A stretch of DNA of 64,000 bases from Laguncularia racemosa (taxonomy: Eukaryota; Streptophyta; Magnoliopsida; Myrtales; Combretaceae): contig JBBMOL010000118.1 in NCBI GenBank assembly GCA_037954665.1, forward strand, positions 1,116,001 to 1,180,000, in the 5' to 3' direction. Positions within the stretch are counted from its first letter, which is position 1; each line of letters begins with the position of its first letter. Below, piece after piece: positions 1 to 12,944 of the stretch. The translations under genes were made by a program, and so were the position numbers. The notes below the pieces were generated by a model. That model ran no database searches. It was not told the origin of the DNA and saw nothing but the letters and a program-made list of their open reading frames with translations.

Positions 1-329
1 ATTTAGCATTGTCCCCAAATATATTAGAAATTCATAATGTCTTCCATGTATCAATCTTACATAAACATATTCCCAACTTGAACCAAATCGCTACCATCGA
101 ACCAATGGTCCTAAAGGAGAATCTAACATATGAGAAACATTCGATTCAGATCTTAGGTCAAAAGAATCGGAAATTAAGGAATAAGGAGATCAAATATGTC
201 AAGGTTTTGTGGTGAAACCATGGAAGAGAAGATGCTACTTAGGAAGTGGAAGACGAAGTAAGGAAGAGATATCTGCACCCATTCACCAATCTAAGTACGC
301 CTTGAAGTTTTGAGGGAAAAACTTATTTT
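1..329 (+). pseudogene. Ty3/gypsy chromovirus pol, integrase C-terminal/chromodomain-like end
   Basis: The reading frame through 9-215 and beyond matches the end of plant chromovirus polyproteins. It has the VFHVS motif, then PNLNQ, LTYE, LRNKEI and VKVLW, followed by a DAT-x-EVEDEVRKRY segment ending near 300. This tail follows the integrase core and in Tekay/Del elements resembles a chromodomain. Two in-frame stops break it: a TGA at 213-215, where relatives usually have Arg, and a TAG about 16 codons later, where relatives have Trp. The rest of the element lies left of the window. The polypurine tract and LTR that follow fit this being its 3' end. Clade assignment is from memory of the motif pattern. 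Confidence 0.8.
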
Positions 330-342
330 AAGGGGTGGAGGA
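330..342 (+). other. Polypurine tract of the left-hand chromovirus
   Basis: AAGGGGTGGAGGA immediately precedes TGTAAAC, the inferred first bases of the LTR. This is the usual place and composition for the primer of plus-strand synthesis. Confidence 0.7.
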
Positions 343-3300
343 TGTAAACTTTAAAAAATTTCAATTCAAGATTTAGTATGAAGAAAAATGTCAACAAATA
401 TGATGGAAAAACAAATACGAAAACCCAACTGCAAAATTAGATTTGCCTTGTGATACATGAACTAACTAGTGTATCCGAAACTTAAGGAACTCGAAACTTA
501 ACCAAATCTTAATGATAGAAAATGACCTTATGAAAATTAAACTCAAATTTAGATATTCAAAAAGCCTAAATTCAATTCCCAAAATCTCATACCTATTCAT
601 CAACATTAGGATTTCCTTCGGAATTGAGAAAAACCAACTTCGAGCTCGTAAAAACCCAAGATTTGGGTAAAATGAAACCGAAACTTAAATGATGACGAAC
701 TACACTGTAATTAGTATAAAAATACATAAAAATTTAATTGAATCTAACTCTTTTAAACAATCAAATTGGGCAAAACAAAAATTAGAAAACATAGCCCCAA
801 ACAATCCATATAGGTGGTGTTGAGAGGAGGAGAAAAATGGCAAGATTTGAACCAACAAATGATTAGATATTAAGACTAAATTTAATCTAGAAATTTTCCT
901 GTATAAGCCATATTTAAGGCCCATTTAACCACAAGAAGACAAAAGGAATTGAGTAGCTAAAATAACCTTCTACACCTATTACCTAGAACATAGACCAATT
1001 AGGAAGCAATTGGGGAGTGACTAAGAAAACTAAGTAGAGTTAGTCTAAACAAGTATAAGGACAATTAGGTTGATGTAAATCTCTTCAATATCAATTCATG
1101 TCCCCTAAGATTCGACTTATCATCCATTTTGTAAAACTCTTACCTAAATAACCAAGCTATAGATCAATAGACAATACATTCTACTAAGTTATCCATTTCT
1201 GATTTCATTTCCACCTATTATCCACATGAAACCTCATTTTATTATGAGGAATTATAACAAAAAAATCTCCCCAAAAGATAGCCAAAAATCATATCACACT
1301 AGCCATCCCCAATCGCAAGTTTGCTTCCCCTATTGTACATTCCCAACGTCCACCCACTAATCATGCCTCTAACTGCACCCAACCAAGCCTAATTTCTGGT
1401 ATAATCTATGCCAATCAAGAGGCCATTTGAGGAGCTAAAGATCCAAGGAAGATTAGAACTAAAGGCCATTGTAAGAGGAAGTAGAAAGAGAAAAATCTAG
1501 GCACTCTAAATTGCATCAATGTATAGGACTTCCTTCAATTTTGCTAGTAATTATTTTTTATTTTTTTATATTACTCTGATTTCCTCAAAGTATAATAGGG
1601 TTATGTTGCTTTGATTTTATAAGTTTATATGTACATTTGGAGTATATTTAGCATTGGTAATATGTTAGAAATTTAACCCCAATTTTAGGATGCAAAACCT
1701 TGGAGCATCACCTTCCAATGTAGCTTATATATAGAAGTTTTAGAAAAATATAAAGAGATAAGAATTTGGAGACTTATAAGACTTTTGGATGCTCATTTCT
1801 AGGTGTTAATTAAGTGTATTCTTGATGTATTACTTGCAGTCATAACCATGGAAAGCATTAGATACTAAACTAGACCCTTTAGTAACAAGATAATTGGAAT
1901 GAGTGGCAAGATGGATTCAAGGATCCTCAAAACCATGCTAAACCCATTTGAATCTAGAAATTTTTTAATTTCCAAAACCTAAGAATGTTAAAATAATATT
2001 AGGAAAATTATGGAAATATAAATCTTAAAGGAAAACATGAAACTAACGCAAACTAGGAAGGAAAAGTGAAACCAAATGGAAAAGAGCACATGAAATTTTT
2101 GGACAAATTTATGAGATTTTCATAAATGAATAGAATAATAACACACCATTTTTAAGCCTCAAACATAATTCAAGTGATTAGAATTAAATTCCCTTGGATG
2201 AATAGATCAAATTAGGCAAAAATTAACCCTAAATAGAATCAAAGTCGGGTGCATCCAATCTGTTCAATTTATAATGCAACCTTTTGAATTAAAAAAAAAA
2301 ACCAAAATAACTTCAAAAATGGAAATAACATTCAAAACCCCTTTAAAAGGATTATAAATATGCAAAAAATGGACTTAAATTGAAAAAATTATGAAGAAAA
2401 CACTAAAACTTTCTAACCCAAAAAATCGACAAAATTAGCAAACTAGTATAGGTTGGTTTTGGACCCAAACTTATAGAGTTATTTTGTCTTATTAGGTGAC
2501 ACATCATTCAAGGATGACCTGCCACCTGATTATTATGATCGAAGACCTTATGGCTGGGTGAGTGAAAATCTAATGATGGCTATTCTTTACTTGTGTTTGC
2601 AATTAGCGCACTTACATATATATAAATATTAGATATATGAATTGGAATTATATGCAGGGGTAATTTGGTGTACTATATGTGCTTGAATGCCATGATTAAA
2701 TACTAATTAATCTTAATTGTACCCAGCTAATTGATAATTGCTTTCCCCCACGTTTAGATTGTAGAAATTGTGAGTGTCTGTATCTATTTACTATGGATGC
2801 CTAATAACTTGACTTAAGATTATCCGGCCTTAAATAAAATGAATCACACATCACAAAATCCTGTATGTAAGAAAGTTGTCGGCATCATGCAATGGAACGG
2901 AAATGCCCCATGGAGGTATATCTATGGGCGCACCTTGTCTTAACCTTTGGGAACTAAGTGGAATCGGAAAATGCTGCCTTCTATTGAGACTTAGGAATAC
3001 CTAGTCCAAGGATTCATCATTTAAGAGTGATTAAGCTTGCGATCCTTTCACAATCTATACCCCATATGGGCTTAGTATGTATATATATATATATATATTG
3101 GAGTCTATTGTCATATATTATAAAAACATATATAAACTTTTTGAATTATCTCAAAAGACAACATAAGGTCATTAGAGCCTAAAGTCAACATGTAGTTCAT
3201 GATTTCCCAACCCAAGCAATGGAGGGCATTAAATCCATGATGTATGCAATGTTCGGTAAACTATATATACTGTTGCATTCATGTGATTGCTCATGCATGG

Positions 3301-3803
3301 CATACATTTGAATTAAATAACTTGCTTGATAATTTCTTGTTGGTTCAATAGGAAGACATAACTCACTAAGCTTTATAGCTTACACCTCTACAAATTTCCC
3401 CTATTGCAAGCACATATTTGGTTGGAGCCTAGTAGATAGATGCTAGAGGTCAGAGTGAGAAGCAAGAAGACAAGGAAGGATCTGAGTGGAGAGATCACTT
3501 TTGTATTCTATTTAAGTTCTTATTTTAAATTTCAAATATGTAGCTTAGACTGAATTATATTAAGATTTGTTAACTTTGAAACTGTAATAGGTACCTATGG
3601 ACTTTGTAATATTTTGCTACTCTGAATTATTATTATATGTCTCTATATTTCTTGAGAATTGTTAAACTCTGATTAGGAATTTTGGATCTGAGTACACCTT
3701 GTACTCTGTAAGGTAAACTTTTAGATCACAAAGGGGTTATCACTAGGTTTTTGTCTAGCATAGGGTGGAAACTGTATGTCCTAAGGGCACATGGGGTGTG
3801 ACA
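343..3803 (+). repeat. Tekay-like long LTR, copy 1 (3' LTR of the left element)
   Basis: A 3461-bp unit starting TGTAAAC after a polypurine tract and ending TGACA. Two other window regions (29627-33120 and about 54040-57465) share its order of blocks. Near the 3' part all three have a GGTGACA block, a GGAGGTATA block, a CTTTGGGAACTA block, a (TA)n tract, a CACTAAGC block and a terminal TGACA. Length and position fit the very long LTRs of Tekay chromoviruses. Short open frames inside it carry no recognisable domain. The sequence just after it resembles a primer-binding site, so this LTR may have served two internal regions. Confidence 0.75.
3079..3098. repeat. (TA)n microsatellite inside LTR copy 1
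   Basis: About ten TA repeats. An AT tract sits at the matching place in the other two LTR copies (about 32368 and 56705-56723), so it belongs to the LTR rather than being a random expansion. Confidence 0.8.
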
Positions 3804-4063
3804 GTAGTGGTGGCGTTAGAGCTGGTAATGGTTGAGCTATGTCCAAAAATACTTTAAACCACTCATTTTATCTCTCAATTGTAGCCAATACTTCATCTGT
3901 TCAATCTCTAGGCCATTTCTATTCTTACTCATTAACCTTAGAGTTAGCATTGTGTGGGGGTCTCCCTTACCTTCAACAATGTCAGCAAAATTTTCTTTAA
4001 GTCAGTTTTTATACTATCAAAGTTATAGTCCCACACATCAATCGGTAAACTAAGAACACTTTT
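3804..4063 (+). other. Primer-site-like sequence and short internal remnant
   Basis: TGGCGTTAGAGC at 3811-3822 matches the plant retrotransposon Met-tRNA primer site TGGTATCAGAGC at 9 of 12 positions, eight bases after the LTR end. The next 240 bases contain a 73-codon open frame (3832-4053) with no domain I recognise. It may be the start of an internal region that the next repeat truncates. Confidence 0.35.
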
Positions 4064-7000
4064 TGTCACACCCTTAAATATCTAAGCATAAACAATCCAC
4101 TGAGTATCCTACTTAAGTAGAAATACGCTAAGGCTTACAATTATTAACTATGTAGAATTCTAATGCAAATTTTAGTTTATGAAACCATGATTAATATCTT
4201 TTAAAAAATCATTTAATTTGGAAGATGTTGATGTAATAAAACGATATACTAAAAGATATCAAAAGCATCAACTAATTTTACTAGAGCTTCATGGCCCAAA
4301 AACTAAGTCCATGGTCCTCTATATAATCTAAGAACAAGTAAAAAATGAAAATCTAAAAACAAAGTCCATAAAATCCAAATAACTAGACTAAAAGAGTCTA
4401 AACCTCCTCACATCACACAAAAATAGAAAATTGGCTATCAAGAACAATTAAAAGTAAGGTAGAATTACTCATCACTCCAATCATCCCAATAATCATCATT
4501 AGAATCATAGCCAAGATAATCATAACATGAATCATTAGAATAAAGATCGTTATCATCACTTCAAAAAATGGAAGGAAGGAATGAGTTACAAGAACTTTGT
4601 ACATAATAGCCAAGCACATTCTCGCATGTCATGCATACTTAATTCTAATGCATTAGCATGGATTCATTAAGTTATTTAATTTAAATTGAAATAAGCAATA
4701 CGAGAGTACTCATAACTCTGACTTGGGAACAAAAGGGGTCTAACTCTACTTAATAGGTGCTAGGGGCCTATCATGAATATCAAATTACCATGATTGAAAC
4801 CATAACTAATATTGAAACTGACATCCATATTATAGTATAGTAATCTCATTCAAGTGTTCCCTCCAAGCACCAGGCTTGCCACTACAATTACGGTCCGTCT
4901 AACCACTCTATATATATCCTATAATACATATAGCATATAGTTGACATCCCTCTATTTGCATAACCACTTTGTGCAAGTACTAGCCTTATCGATTACCTAC
5001 TACATCACCTTTGTGGCCTAAGCATTTAGCCACTATATCATCCTAACATTCTGAACTATAACCTAAAACCTAGTCTAAAGGTGTTAACCTTTGGATCAAA
5101 TGACCACACACAACCAGCATTACGAATACTTAGCCCAAGTTTAAGTATTAATTCATTTTAGTTTTCCTATCACTAGCATGTGGCATGCAACTATTTCATA
5201 CTTGGAAAGGTAAAGCCACATGACAATCCTCAATTAGTTAATCCTTAAACTTAATTAGAAGATAATATGCAATTAAAACATAATTATTTATTAGTTTTTG
5301 TTTTTAATTAATTTGATTAAACATATTTATTAATTATATTTAACTACCATTTAGGCCTATTAGGTTTAACTTAGTTCCTAACTAAGTATAACCCTTTAGG
5401 CTAATAAGCCCATTTAGCATATCTAAGTAAGCTCACTATTTTAGCCCAATTATAATTTCTTGATTAATTAATTAACTAGTGATTTGGCTTATTACAAGAA
5501 GCGATTCAAAAGTTGTGAGCTAATTAGGATAAGATTAAGTTGATTAGGGATAATTGAATTCAATTCATCTTTTAGGAGTTTAGCCTTAATTTATTTTATT
5601 TCAATTTTTAGTTTATTAATCATTTTTATTTTTATTGATTTTTAGGCTTGGACCAGTTTAAGTGAATTGGCCAAGAGGGATTTGGTATGGTTCAAGAGAA
5701 TCAAATTTAGACTAGTTTGATACTCTTAAAGGGATGTCTAACTCTTTTATTATTTTTCCTAAATATACTATTCATTAAAAGGCTCAACATGTTTATTAAG
5801 TGTAATTTGATTTTTACGTCTAAATATTATAATTTAAGCCCACTTTATTGCTTATGCCCATAAACACATTTTGGAATTGGTTATTCCATTCATGAAGATC
5901 AAATACATTCTTAAATCAATTTTAATCCAAAACTTTAATCAATAGTTGGGTTAAAATGGTTTTGATTTTGATAAAATGCTATGTAGAAATCTAATCTTAA
6001 AGTAAAACTTTACATAGAAAAGTGATTACCTCAAAACTCATTTAGAAACGTGTTTTTGATGATTTTAGTTGAAGAAATTAGATCAAGTTTGAATTTCAAG
6101 AAGAATGGTTTAAATATCATAAGAAACACAAGAGTGTTGTCAAAGGCAATCAAACATAATTTGATGAGTTGAGTAGTGAGTCAACTTGCTTAAATGAATT
6201 CTACTAGAGAGTTAATCATCATAACATATCAAGCATATCAAAAGATGAATATTCAACTCATTCATTCTTGCTCATTTCTTCACCAATCATCATCATTCCA
6301 ATTCCTTACTTCTTATTATCTTTCTTAAATAAAATTCCACCAATCATTAACATTATTTAATTTAGCCAACACATGGATCACATCTAATTCAATGATTCAA
6401 TTCCAATAACACATTCTAACTAACTATTTATCAAAACATCAACTGCACATTTCTTATTATCAATTCACCAAAATTAATCATTAATACACTCAAATCCACA
6501 ATTAACATATACTCTTCATAATCATCAACTTAAAACTACAAACATTAATATACTTCCATTACAACCTCAATCAATTATTCAATTAACACCAAAAGATGAT
6601 AATTCACCAAATCAACATTTCTCATATACACCTATGCATCCCACGTCAACCATAAACACATCCATACCTAAATTCACATTAATTATTCATCAATTACACT
6701 TTAAACTTCAAATTAAACAAGTCATTGAGCACTTACCTTGCTCTTTAGCTCTTGCAATCTTCTAGTAACACTTAAACTTCAAGATTGACCTTCCTACACT
6801 AAAATCACCTTCAATTATTGCTCTACAATGTATCTTAATCCCAAATAATGTTACCTTGCTCCAATGAATTTCAACACCCAATTAGAGATTCCACCTTACA
6901 AAATGACAATCAAAAGCCTAAATGAATACATTAAACCATAGATCTAAAGAATCTATACATCATGTCTAATTTCTAAAGCTTGAAATTACACCTACCTATG

Positions 7001-7656
7001 ATTATATGTCACAACTACCTTTGAATTCCATATCCTCCACCTGTTCTTCAGTTCCTTGCTTGATTTCCTTAATTAAACACCAAATTAAGCTTAGAAGCAA
7101 CCTCAATTGAATCTCCAAAACTAAATCCGAATTCCAAAAATTTGATTACTCACCCAATTGATCTTCCAAAGCTTGGAAGTAACTAGAATTATGATGGAAA
7201 CCTACTAATTTAACCTTAAGACACTATTAGTGAGCTTAAGTGAGCTTGAGATTGTGTTTAAATGAGAAATTAGAGAGAGGTCAAGAGAGATAGAGAGTAG
7301 ATGAGAGAAAGAGAGCTCATGATTGAGGGAAGGTGAGGGAAATGAGGGCTCTAGAATTTTTAAGTTTAAATACCTTGTAATTCAAATAATAGAGCCAATT
7401 ATCTATTTATTTCTCCTTAACTAATACTACCTTAAGGGAAATTGGGTAAAAATTAATTATTAAATATCTTGATTATCTAAATTATTACCTTATCCTTTAC
7501 ACTTCAATACTAAAATAAAGTTAATTTAGTAATTCTATTTCTAAGATTTTAATTTTACCCTTTATTATATTTAATTATTACTTGAATTTTAATTTGGTTA
7601 ATTTTTTGTTATTTCATTTTTGCTAGTCATGCAATTTATAACAAGGATTATTTACA
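4064..7656 (-). repeat. Reverse-oriented long LTR-like unit, probably a solo LTR
   Basis: It opens with TGTCACACCC, the reverse complement of the GGGTGTGACA that ends LTR copy 1, and closes with GGATTATTTACA, which reads TGTAAATAATCC on the minus strand and so starts like the other LTRs. Flanking pentamers CTTTT (4059-4063) and CTTTA (7657-7661) agree at 4 of 5 bases, as for an aged target duplication. The 3593-bp length fits the family. Interior sequence resembles the other LTRs only in style, so it is probably another subfamily. Open frames at 4413-4619 and elsewhere look spurious. Confidence 0.5.
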
Positions 7657-7661
7657 CTTTA

Positions 7662-9163
7662 ATATCGCATCATCATCTTAATAGTATACATGGTAATATA
7701 AAATAGAACAAAATACAACCGATTTTCGTTAATGCAATAGCATGAGGTTATAACCTAAAGTGGTCACTTTTAGCAAGTAATACTCCACCCAAAATAGTCT
7801 AAATACATCATGAGTATATACATCATCAATAAATACAAGAATCTCAAATATAGAATGATCATCTATGAACCCTTGAACAAAACTCAAAACATGTATGTTC
7901 ATAATTTGAAACAACAATTGCTACCTCAAACAGAAAGTAACCTAATGTATCCATCTACGTCTACACATCGACATGCCTATAAGATGGCACACACATACAC
8001 CAGGTGATCCAACATCCGAACTAGCTTGTAGCAAACCATTAGACCTATTTATGTCCCACGCAAGCGAGTAAGTGCTCATAGATCTAATACTAGATAGCGT
8101 TGACTATAGACTTACCACAAACTTCAACTAGTCATCTAAATCATCAAGTCCATCCTCATCAATGGTGATGCAATATAGCGGATCTAGCTCTACTACAACC
8201 TTAGCCAAGTCCATCATATCCTCACTCCTGCTAACTTAATATGCTCATAAGAACTCAAATCTAAGCCTACTAGATTAGGATCTACACACATCAACTCCTT
8301 ACTAGCCATGGGCATGACAGGAGCATAATGAAAATCAGGCAATAACACCAACACATCCATACTTGCATCGACCTCCTCATCTTGTACTAACTCCCAATTT
8401 ATAGCGACCACAATAATTGCTATACTGCCCTTAAACCAACTTGAGGGAATATCAAAGATCATATCCTACCACTCTTACTGAACTTACTTAGGTATCTCCT
8501 CAAGTACCTCCTCTTCCTCTCCTATGCTTAGAAGAAGTGGGAACATTAGCTAATTCTCCATTGATTTCTAGAGGTTGTAAGTAGCTTTAGCATTCTCCTC
8601 TGCCTCCAACCTTAAGTGCCCCCCTCTCCTATCTCTTGCAAATATCAATCTCAACTTGACTTACATCCACTTCACAAAGTTAAGGTAACTCGATCAGTTT
8701 AACTCCATCATAACAAATGCTACCTCTATTGTCTTACCCACCTAACCCATCCCCTAAGCCTATCTCTCCATGAAATAAATCATCTCAACATCTATGTAGA
8801 GACCTCCTTTAGTCGAATCGGTCTCCAAGTAGATAGAAGTCCAAAATTACCTAAAACCTACTCTCCACCACATCATGACAAAAAGCAATGTCCATGCTCT
8901 ACCCAATAGTGCCATATCCTCACATATCAATCTTAACTAATGCTTATGCTCTATGAGTGTCTCCCCATCTCTTATCCGAAGCCACTACAAGATTAATCTA
9001 TATCATAGAAAAGTTACTATTTTTAGTAATTCTAGATCCTAAGATATCGTTGCATATATGTATAAACATATATACATTCCTATCTTGGTTCTACCCATAC
9101 TCTTGCCTACTTTAAGCTGGTCATCTTAGGTTTCTAGGTTTAGATTTTAATTCATTCTCTCAT
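7662..9163 (-). pseudogene. 5' internal region of a reversed chromovirus, heavily decayed
   Basis: On the minus strand this follows a primer-binding site at 9164-9175, so it is the leader and possible gag start of an element running leftward. One 82-codon frame (8462 to 8214) is open, with several acidic stretches, but I recognise no gag, zinc-knuckle or protease motif. The rest has frequent stops in all frames. Identity rests on position, not on protein similarity. Confidence 0.35.
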
Positions 9164-9175
9164 GCTTTGATACCA
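9164..9175 (-). other. Primer-binding site, initiator Met tRNA type
   Basis: The minus strand reads TGGTATCAAAGC, one base different from the consensus TGGTATCAGAGC. It lies a few bases inside the end of a reversed LTR-like sequence, the correct place for minus-strand primer binding. Confidence 0.65.
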
Positions 9176-9180
9176 CTTAG

Positions 9181-10560
9181 AATTGGGTACTTTAAATGTA
9201 ACAACTCATCATACCCTACATAGAAACCCAAGAATGACTCCCTTGTTACTCAAAGATTTACCAAATAGTGTACAAGGTATACTCACATTTAGATACTCTA
9301 GGTAGAAATTGCAATTCTAAGTAGTAAAAGAATGAGATAATAGTACTTAATAGCATAATATAAGACCTAGGTCTAGCAAGATATCTAGTGGTCAAAAGTA
9401 ATTACTAGTAGTCAGAATAGTAATCTAAGGTAGTTTATAGTATCTACTCATATTATAACATATTATAAATAAGAGAGTTTAAATAATTAATAAGTGAGCT
9501 CTCATGCTTTCAATCTATCTTCACTCCTTCCTAACATCCTAAGTATTGACATCTAACATGCATTTACTAGGCTCGAGCCAAATGGGCTCTTACAACAAAG
9601 ACATACTATAAGTATGTAAGCTACATCCAACTTAGTGAGATATTCCTCATATTATATTGTTAAGCAAGTTTCAAACAAGTTAATTATATAAGCATATGAA
9701 TGCATATGAAATGCAACAACCTATAAAGTCATTCGGAAGCTATATATAGCATATATTTAATGCCCTCCATTGCTAGGATTGAGAAACAACAACCAACATG
9801 TCAACTCTAAGTTCCAATCACCCTAAGCAAGGTTTCTCAATATCTCCCTTTTTAGGTTTTATAGTAGGGTGATAAAAAAGTATTAAATATACTACATATA
9901 TACATAAAGGGGTGTAGATGTAGATGGCACACTCAGTCTCATCCACCCTTAAGCGGTGAATCCCCAAACTTAGCCTTAATCAAAGGTGTTATAGTTCTCA
10001 AAGGTCAAGGCAAGGTTAAGTATGAATAATCACCTCCATATAATCTCTCCATACCATTGCGTGATGTAGAGGCCCTTTTACATGCAAAATCATGAAATGC
10101 ATAATGTATTTTAGGTTTTAAGATGAATATGATTAAGTCTTATTATTTGGTGACCATCTAAGTTCATAAACACTTGTAGTCCTACCAATCTAATTCACAA
10201 CTAGCACATTTCTACAATTTTAATATTTTTAAGGTATTTTATCATCAATTGCACCGTAAATCAATCATAAGCAATCTTCAACCCCACACATTCAATTTCA
10301 ACAAATATATATTCCATTAAGTGAAACTAATGCTATAATCACAAACAAGAACAATAATCATAAGAATACTCACTCAACTATATCTACTATTAAACATAGT
10401 AATCTAAGGGTACCTCAAATTTAGTGTCGATATCATTTGATGATGGAAATATGGTCTCATAGGTATAAGTACACTAAACTATATGAATTACTCAATTAAA
10501 TTTGCTATAGTTATCGATTTTTGGTGGTTTTGTGCTTGGCTATAACTTTCTCATTTTAAG
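9181..10560 (-). repeat. Partial Tekay-like LTR, reversed (3' portion only)
   Basis: Read on the minus strand, this carries the same blocks as the 3' part of LTR copies 1-3: the gap between GATGAGTTGTTACATTTAAAG and the end, the CTTAAGGGTGGATGAG block near 9950, the sequence around 9760 on tree-like TGGAGGGCATTAAAT, and the (TA)-rich spacer. About 1.4 kb remains. The 5' two-thirds expected further right are missing because Tat integrase sequence begins at about 10567. The boundary is either the edge of an insertion or a deletion breakpoint. Confidence 0.6.
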
Positions 10561-10566
10561 TCCTTT

Positions 10567-11820
10567 TTTTTGCATTCTTAAAACAACATCAACAAGAAAC
10601 TAGCTCAAGTCTTGGAAATTCACCCTACTTTAGCTAAACCATGCTGGATCGACCTTATAGTGGACTGCCTAAAGAACAACATTCTTCTTCACAATAAAAA
10701 GGAGGCTAGAAGGCTTATGTATACAGTTGCAAATTATACCATTATTAGTGAACTTCTCTACAAAAGGGGACTACGTACACCACTCCTTAGATGTGTTTAG
10801 CCAGAACAAGGGCAAAGGTTGGTGGAGGAGCTTCATGCAGGAATATGCAGCAATCATGTCAAAAATCGAACCCTTTACATTAGAGCTCTTAGGCTTGGTT
10901 ATTACTAGCTTACCATAAGGGAAGACTTGAAGCAATTTGTGTGAAAGTGTGTGCAATGCCAAAAGCATGCACCAACAGAGAACACGTCAAGTAACTATGT
11001 ATAGTCCCTCATCAGTCCTTAGCCCTTTGAGTAATAGGAATTAGACATCTTAGGACCCTTTCCTTAAGCTTCTAGGTGGCAAAAATTTATTATTTTCACC
11101 ATGGATTATTTCACTAAGTGGGTAAAAGCTAAAGCCATGGTCAAAATTACTAAGAGAAATGTCAAAACCTTCGTCCAATGTTCTATACGTGCTACTAACA
11201 AACAACAAAATGTAGTTCGACAACTAAAAATTCAGGAAATTTTATAGCAATAATCATATCAAAGTTCACTATACCTTGGTTGCACTTCCTTAATCAAATG
11301 GATAAGTCAAGGCCATAAACAAGATTGTACTTAATAGGCTAAAAAAAGAATGGCTTAGGCTAAAGGTAAGTGAGCAAATGAACTTTTAACCATCTTGTGA
11401 GGTTACTGAACTATTTATAAGACCTTTATGAGAGAAACACCATTCAAGCTTGCCTTTGGTTTTAAGGTTGTCCACCTCGTCAAAGCTCCCTAATATCATA
11501 ACACAAAGTATAAATTGTCCACCAACCAATTCAGAATACAAGCTAGCCTATGCACAATAGAAGAGATTCATGACGCTACTCAAATTTGAGCAGTCACATA
11601 TTAGCACCGGGTTCCTCATTACTATGGCAAGTAGGTTAGGAATAAAGTCTTCCAACCTAGCGACTTAGTCTATATAAGGTTAGAAGTTACCAGATCTCTA
11701 GAAGGTCAAGAAAAGCTTACACTAAATTGAGAGGACCCAATCAAGATTATAGAGGACTTAAGCAATAGGGCAAATAAGCTGGAGAGGTTGGATAGTCAAC
11801 CTATTCCCCAAAATTAAAAT
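10567..11820 (+). pseudogene. Tat-clade Ty3/gypsy integrase, decayed
   Basis: From about 10610 the frame gives the region before integrase (ending YKRGLRTPLLRC). After a frameshift near 10800 come a His-His-Cys-Cys zinc motif (ELHAGICSNH, later KCVQCQKHA), LGYY-x-LTIREDLKQF, the ILGPFP motif and MDYFTKWVKAKA. This order and wording are typical of the integrase zinc finger and catalytic core of Tat-lineage Ty3/gypsy elements. Several in-frame stops replace expected Trp or Gln codons (after GYY and after LGPFP). The gag-RT half of the element is absent to the left. Its downstream antisense region follows at 12500 and resumes after the copia insertion. Confidence 0.8.
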
Positions 11821-12499
11821 TCTGATAACCTTAGGCTATATTTTGATTAGATTTTTTGTTTACTTATTTATAAATTCAATCATTTGACAATGAATGAAAT
11901 TATTGCATATTGTAGAATTCATCTCTTTACTTATCTTTTATGCTTTGTCCTAACGTAGCTGAGGTGAATAGATTTAATAAACTTATCAAGTCTAAGGCCA
12001 CTTAAGGTAAATGGACTCTTGATCACAACTAGTCCTAACCTTACTACGGTTAATGTATTACTAATTACATTAAGTCTACGCTTTTAAGTCAACAAACAAA
12101 TAAACTCTTGATGACCTAATGTCCTTACCTAGCATCTAACCTCTTGAGGTCTACTTAAAACATTCGCGGGTAACTCATCAATAGGACTTTAGGTCCAAAC
12201 ATCCAGAGACACCTTACAAGCACAATATGCCGACTAAAGATAGGTTAAAACAATAATCTAAGTTCAAATGAATACAAAGAACCATGTCATGCAATAAACA
12301 CATCACAAACAAAGCATTCAAAAGAGGCAAAAAATGAAAGTAGTAAATATGAACAACTTAGATTCAAACAAATATAAAAGAGGTTCATCGAAATTTACAC
12401 CTTAAAGTTGGTGTACCAACTTGAAAAATAAAATAAGAAGATGCATAAAAATGTCTTTTCCTCTCAACTCTCAAGTGAAGGGATAATTAACACTTCTAT
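11821..12499. other. Spacer after Tat integrase
   Basis: AT-rich, with stops in every frame. I see no motif here. By position it is the non-coding stretch between pol and the antisense frame. Confidence 0.5.
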
Positions 12500-12939
12500 A
12501 ATTTCACCCACCATGGCTAGAGTGATTTTTTTAGTGGGGTGTAGCTCGAAATAGCCTGATCTTGGTCTAACTCTTACTTACCTTAGGAGTGTTGCTCTTG
12601 AGGAGGATCCTTAGGCACTCCCTCATTGCCTTATTCAACATCCTCAACTCCTTCCTCTTTGATACCCTCATTAAGGTTTAATAGTTCATCATAGAGGAAG
12701 AGACAACTGAGGTCATACTATAGGTACACCTTCAGGACTTCTGACTAAGCTGTTTGGATGCCCTCTATCCACTTGCGTTCTAAGAGGTTGGCCCACTCTT
12801 TATTGCTTATTATTTTCTCAAAGACCTCCTTTTCCATAGTAGCCTGATGGACCTAATTAGCAACATGAGCCTCCAAGTCTAATAGGCAAACCCAATCCCA
12901 TTTGCCTTTGAGGCAAAGTTGTTAAATCACTTCCCAAAG
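12500..12939 (-). pseudogene. Antisense reading frame of the Tat element, C-terminal part
   Basis: Reading leftward from the copia insertion, one minus-strand frame gives a mostly open, acidic and helical-looking sequence with KEVFEKIISNKEWANLLERK, then FLYDELLNLNEGIKEEG and a Pro/Gln-rich end. Four or five stops interrupt it, mostly at positions compatible with a single C-to-T or G-to-A change. It continues the frame seen at 23236-24720, now separated by the copia element. Extra antisense ORFs downstream of pol have been described in Tat-lineage elements. I assign this one by position and strand and do not know its function. Confidence 0.5.
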
Positions 12940-12944
12940 GCCTC

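Noticed and set aside
3079..3098. TA repeats and other spaced short repeats as a CRISPR array or satellite
   Set aside because: Simple microsatellites inside plant LTRs; no direct repeats with unique spacers and no cas genes.
8214..8462. 82-codon minus-strand frame as a host gene
   Set aside because: It lies in the interior of a reversed LTR element just past a primer-binding site, with no domain and no intron or start context.
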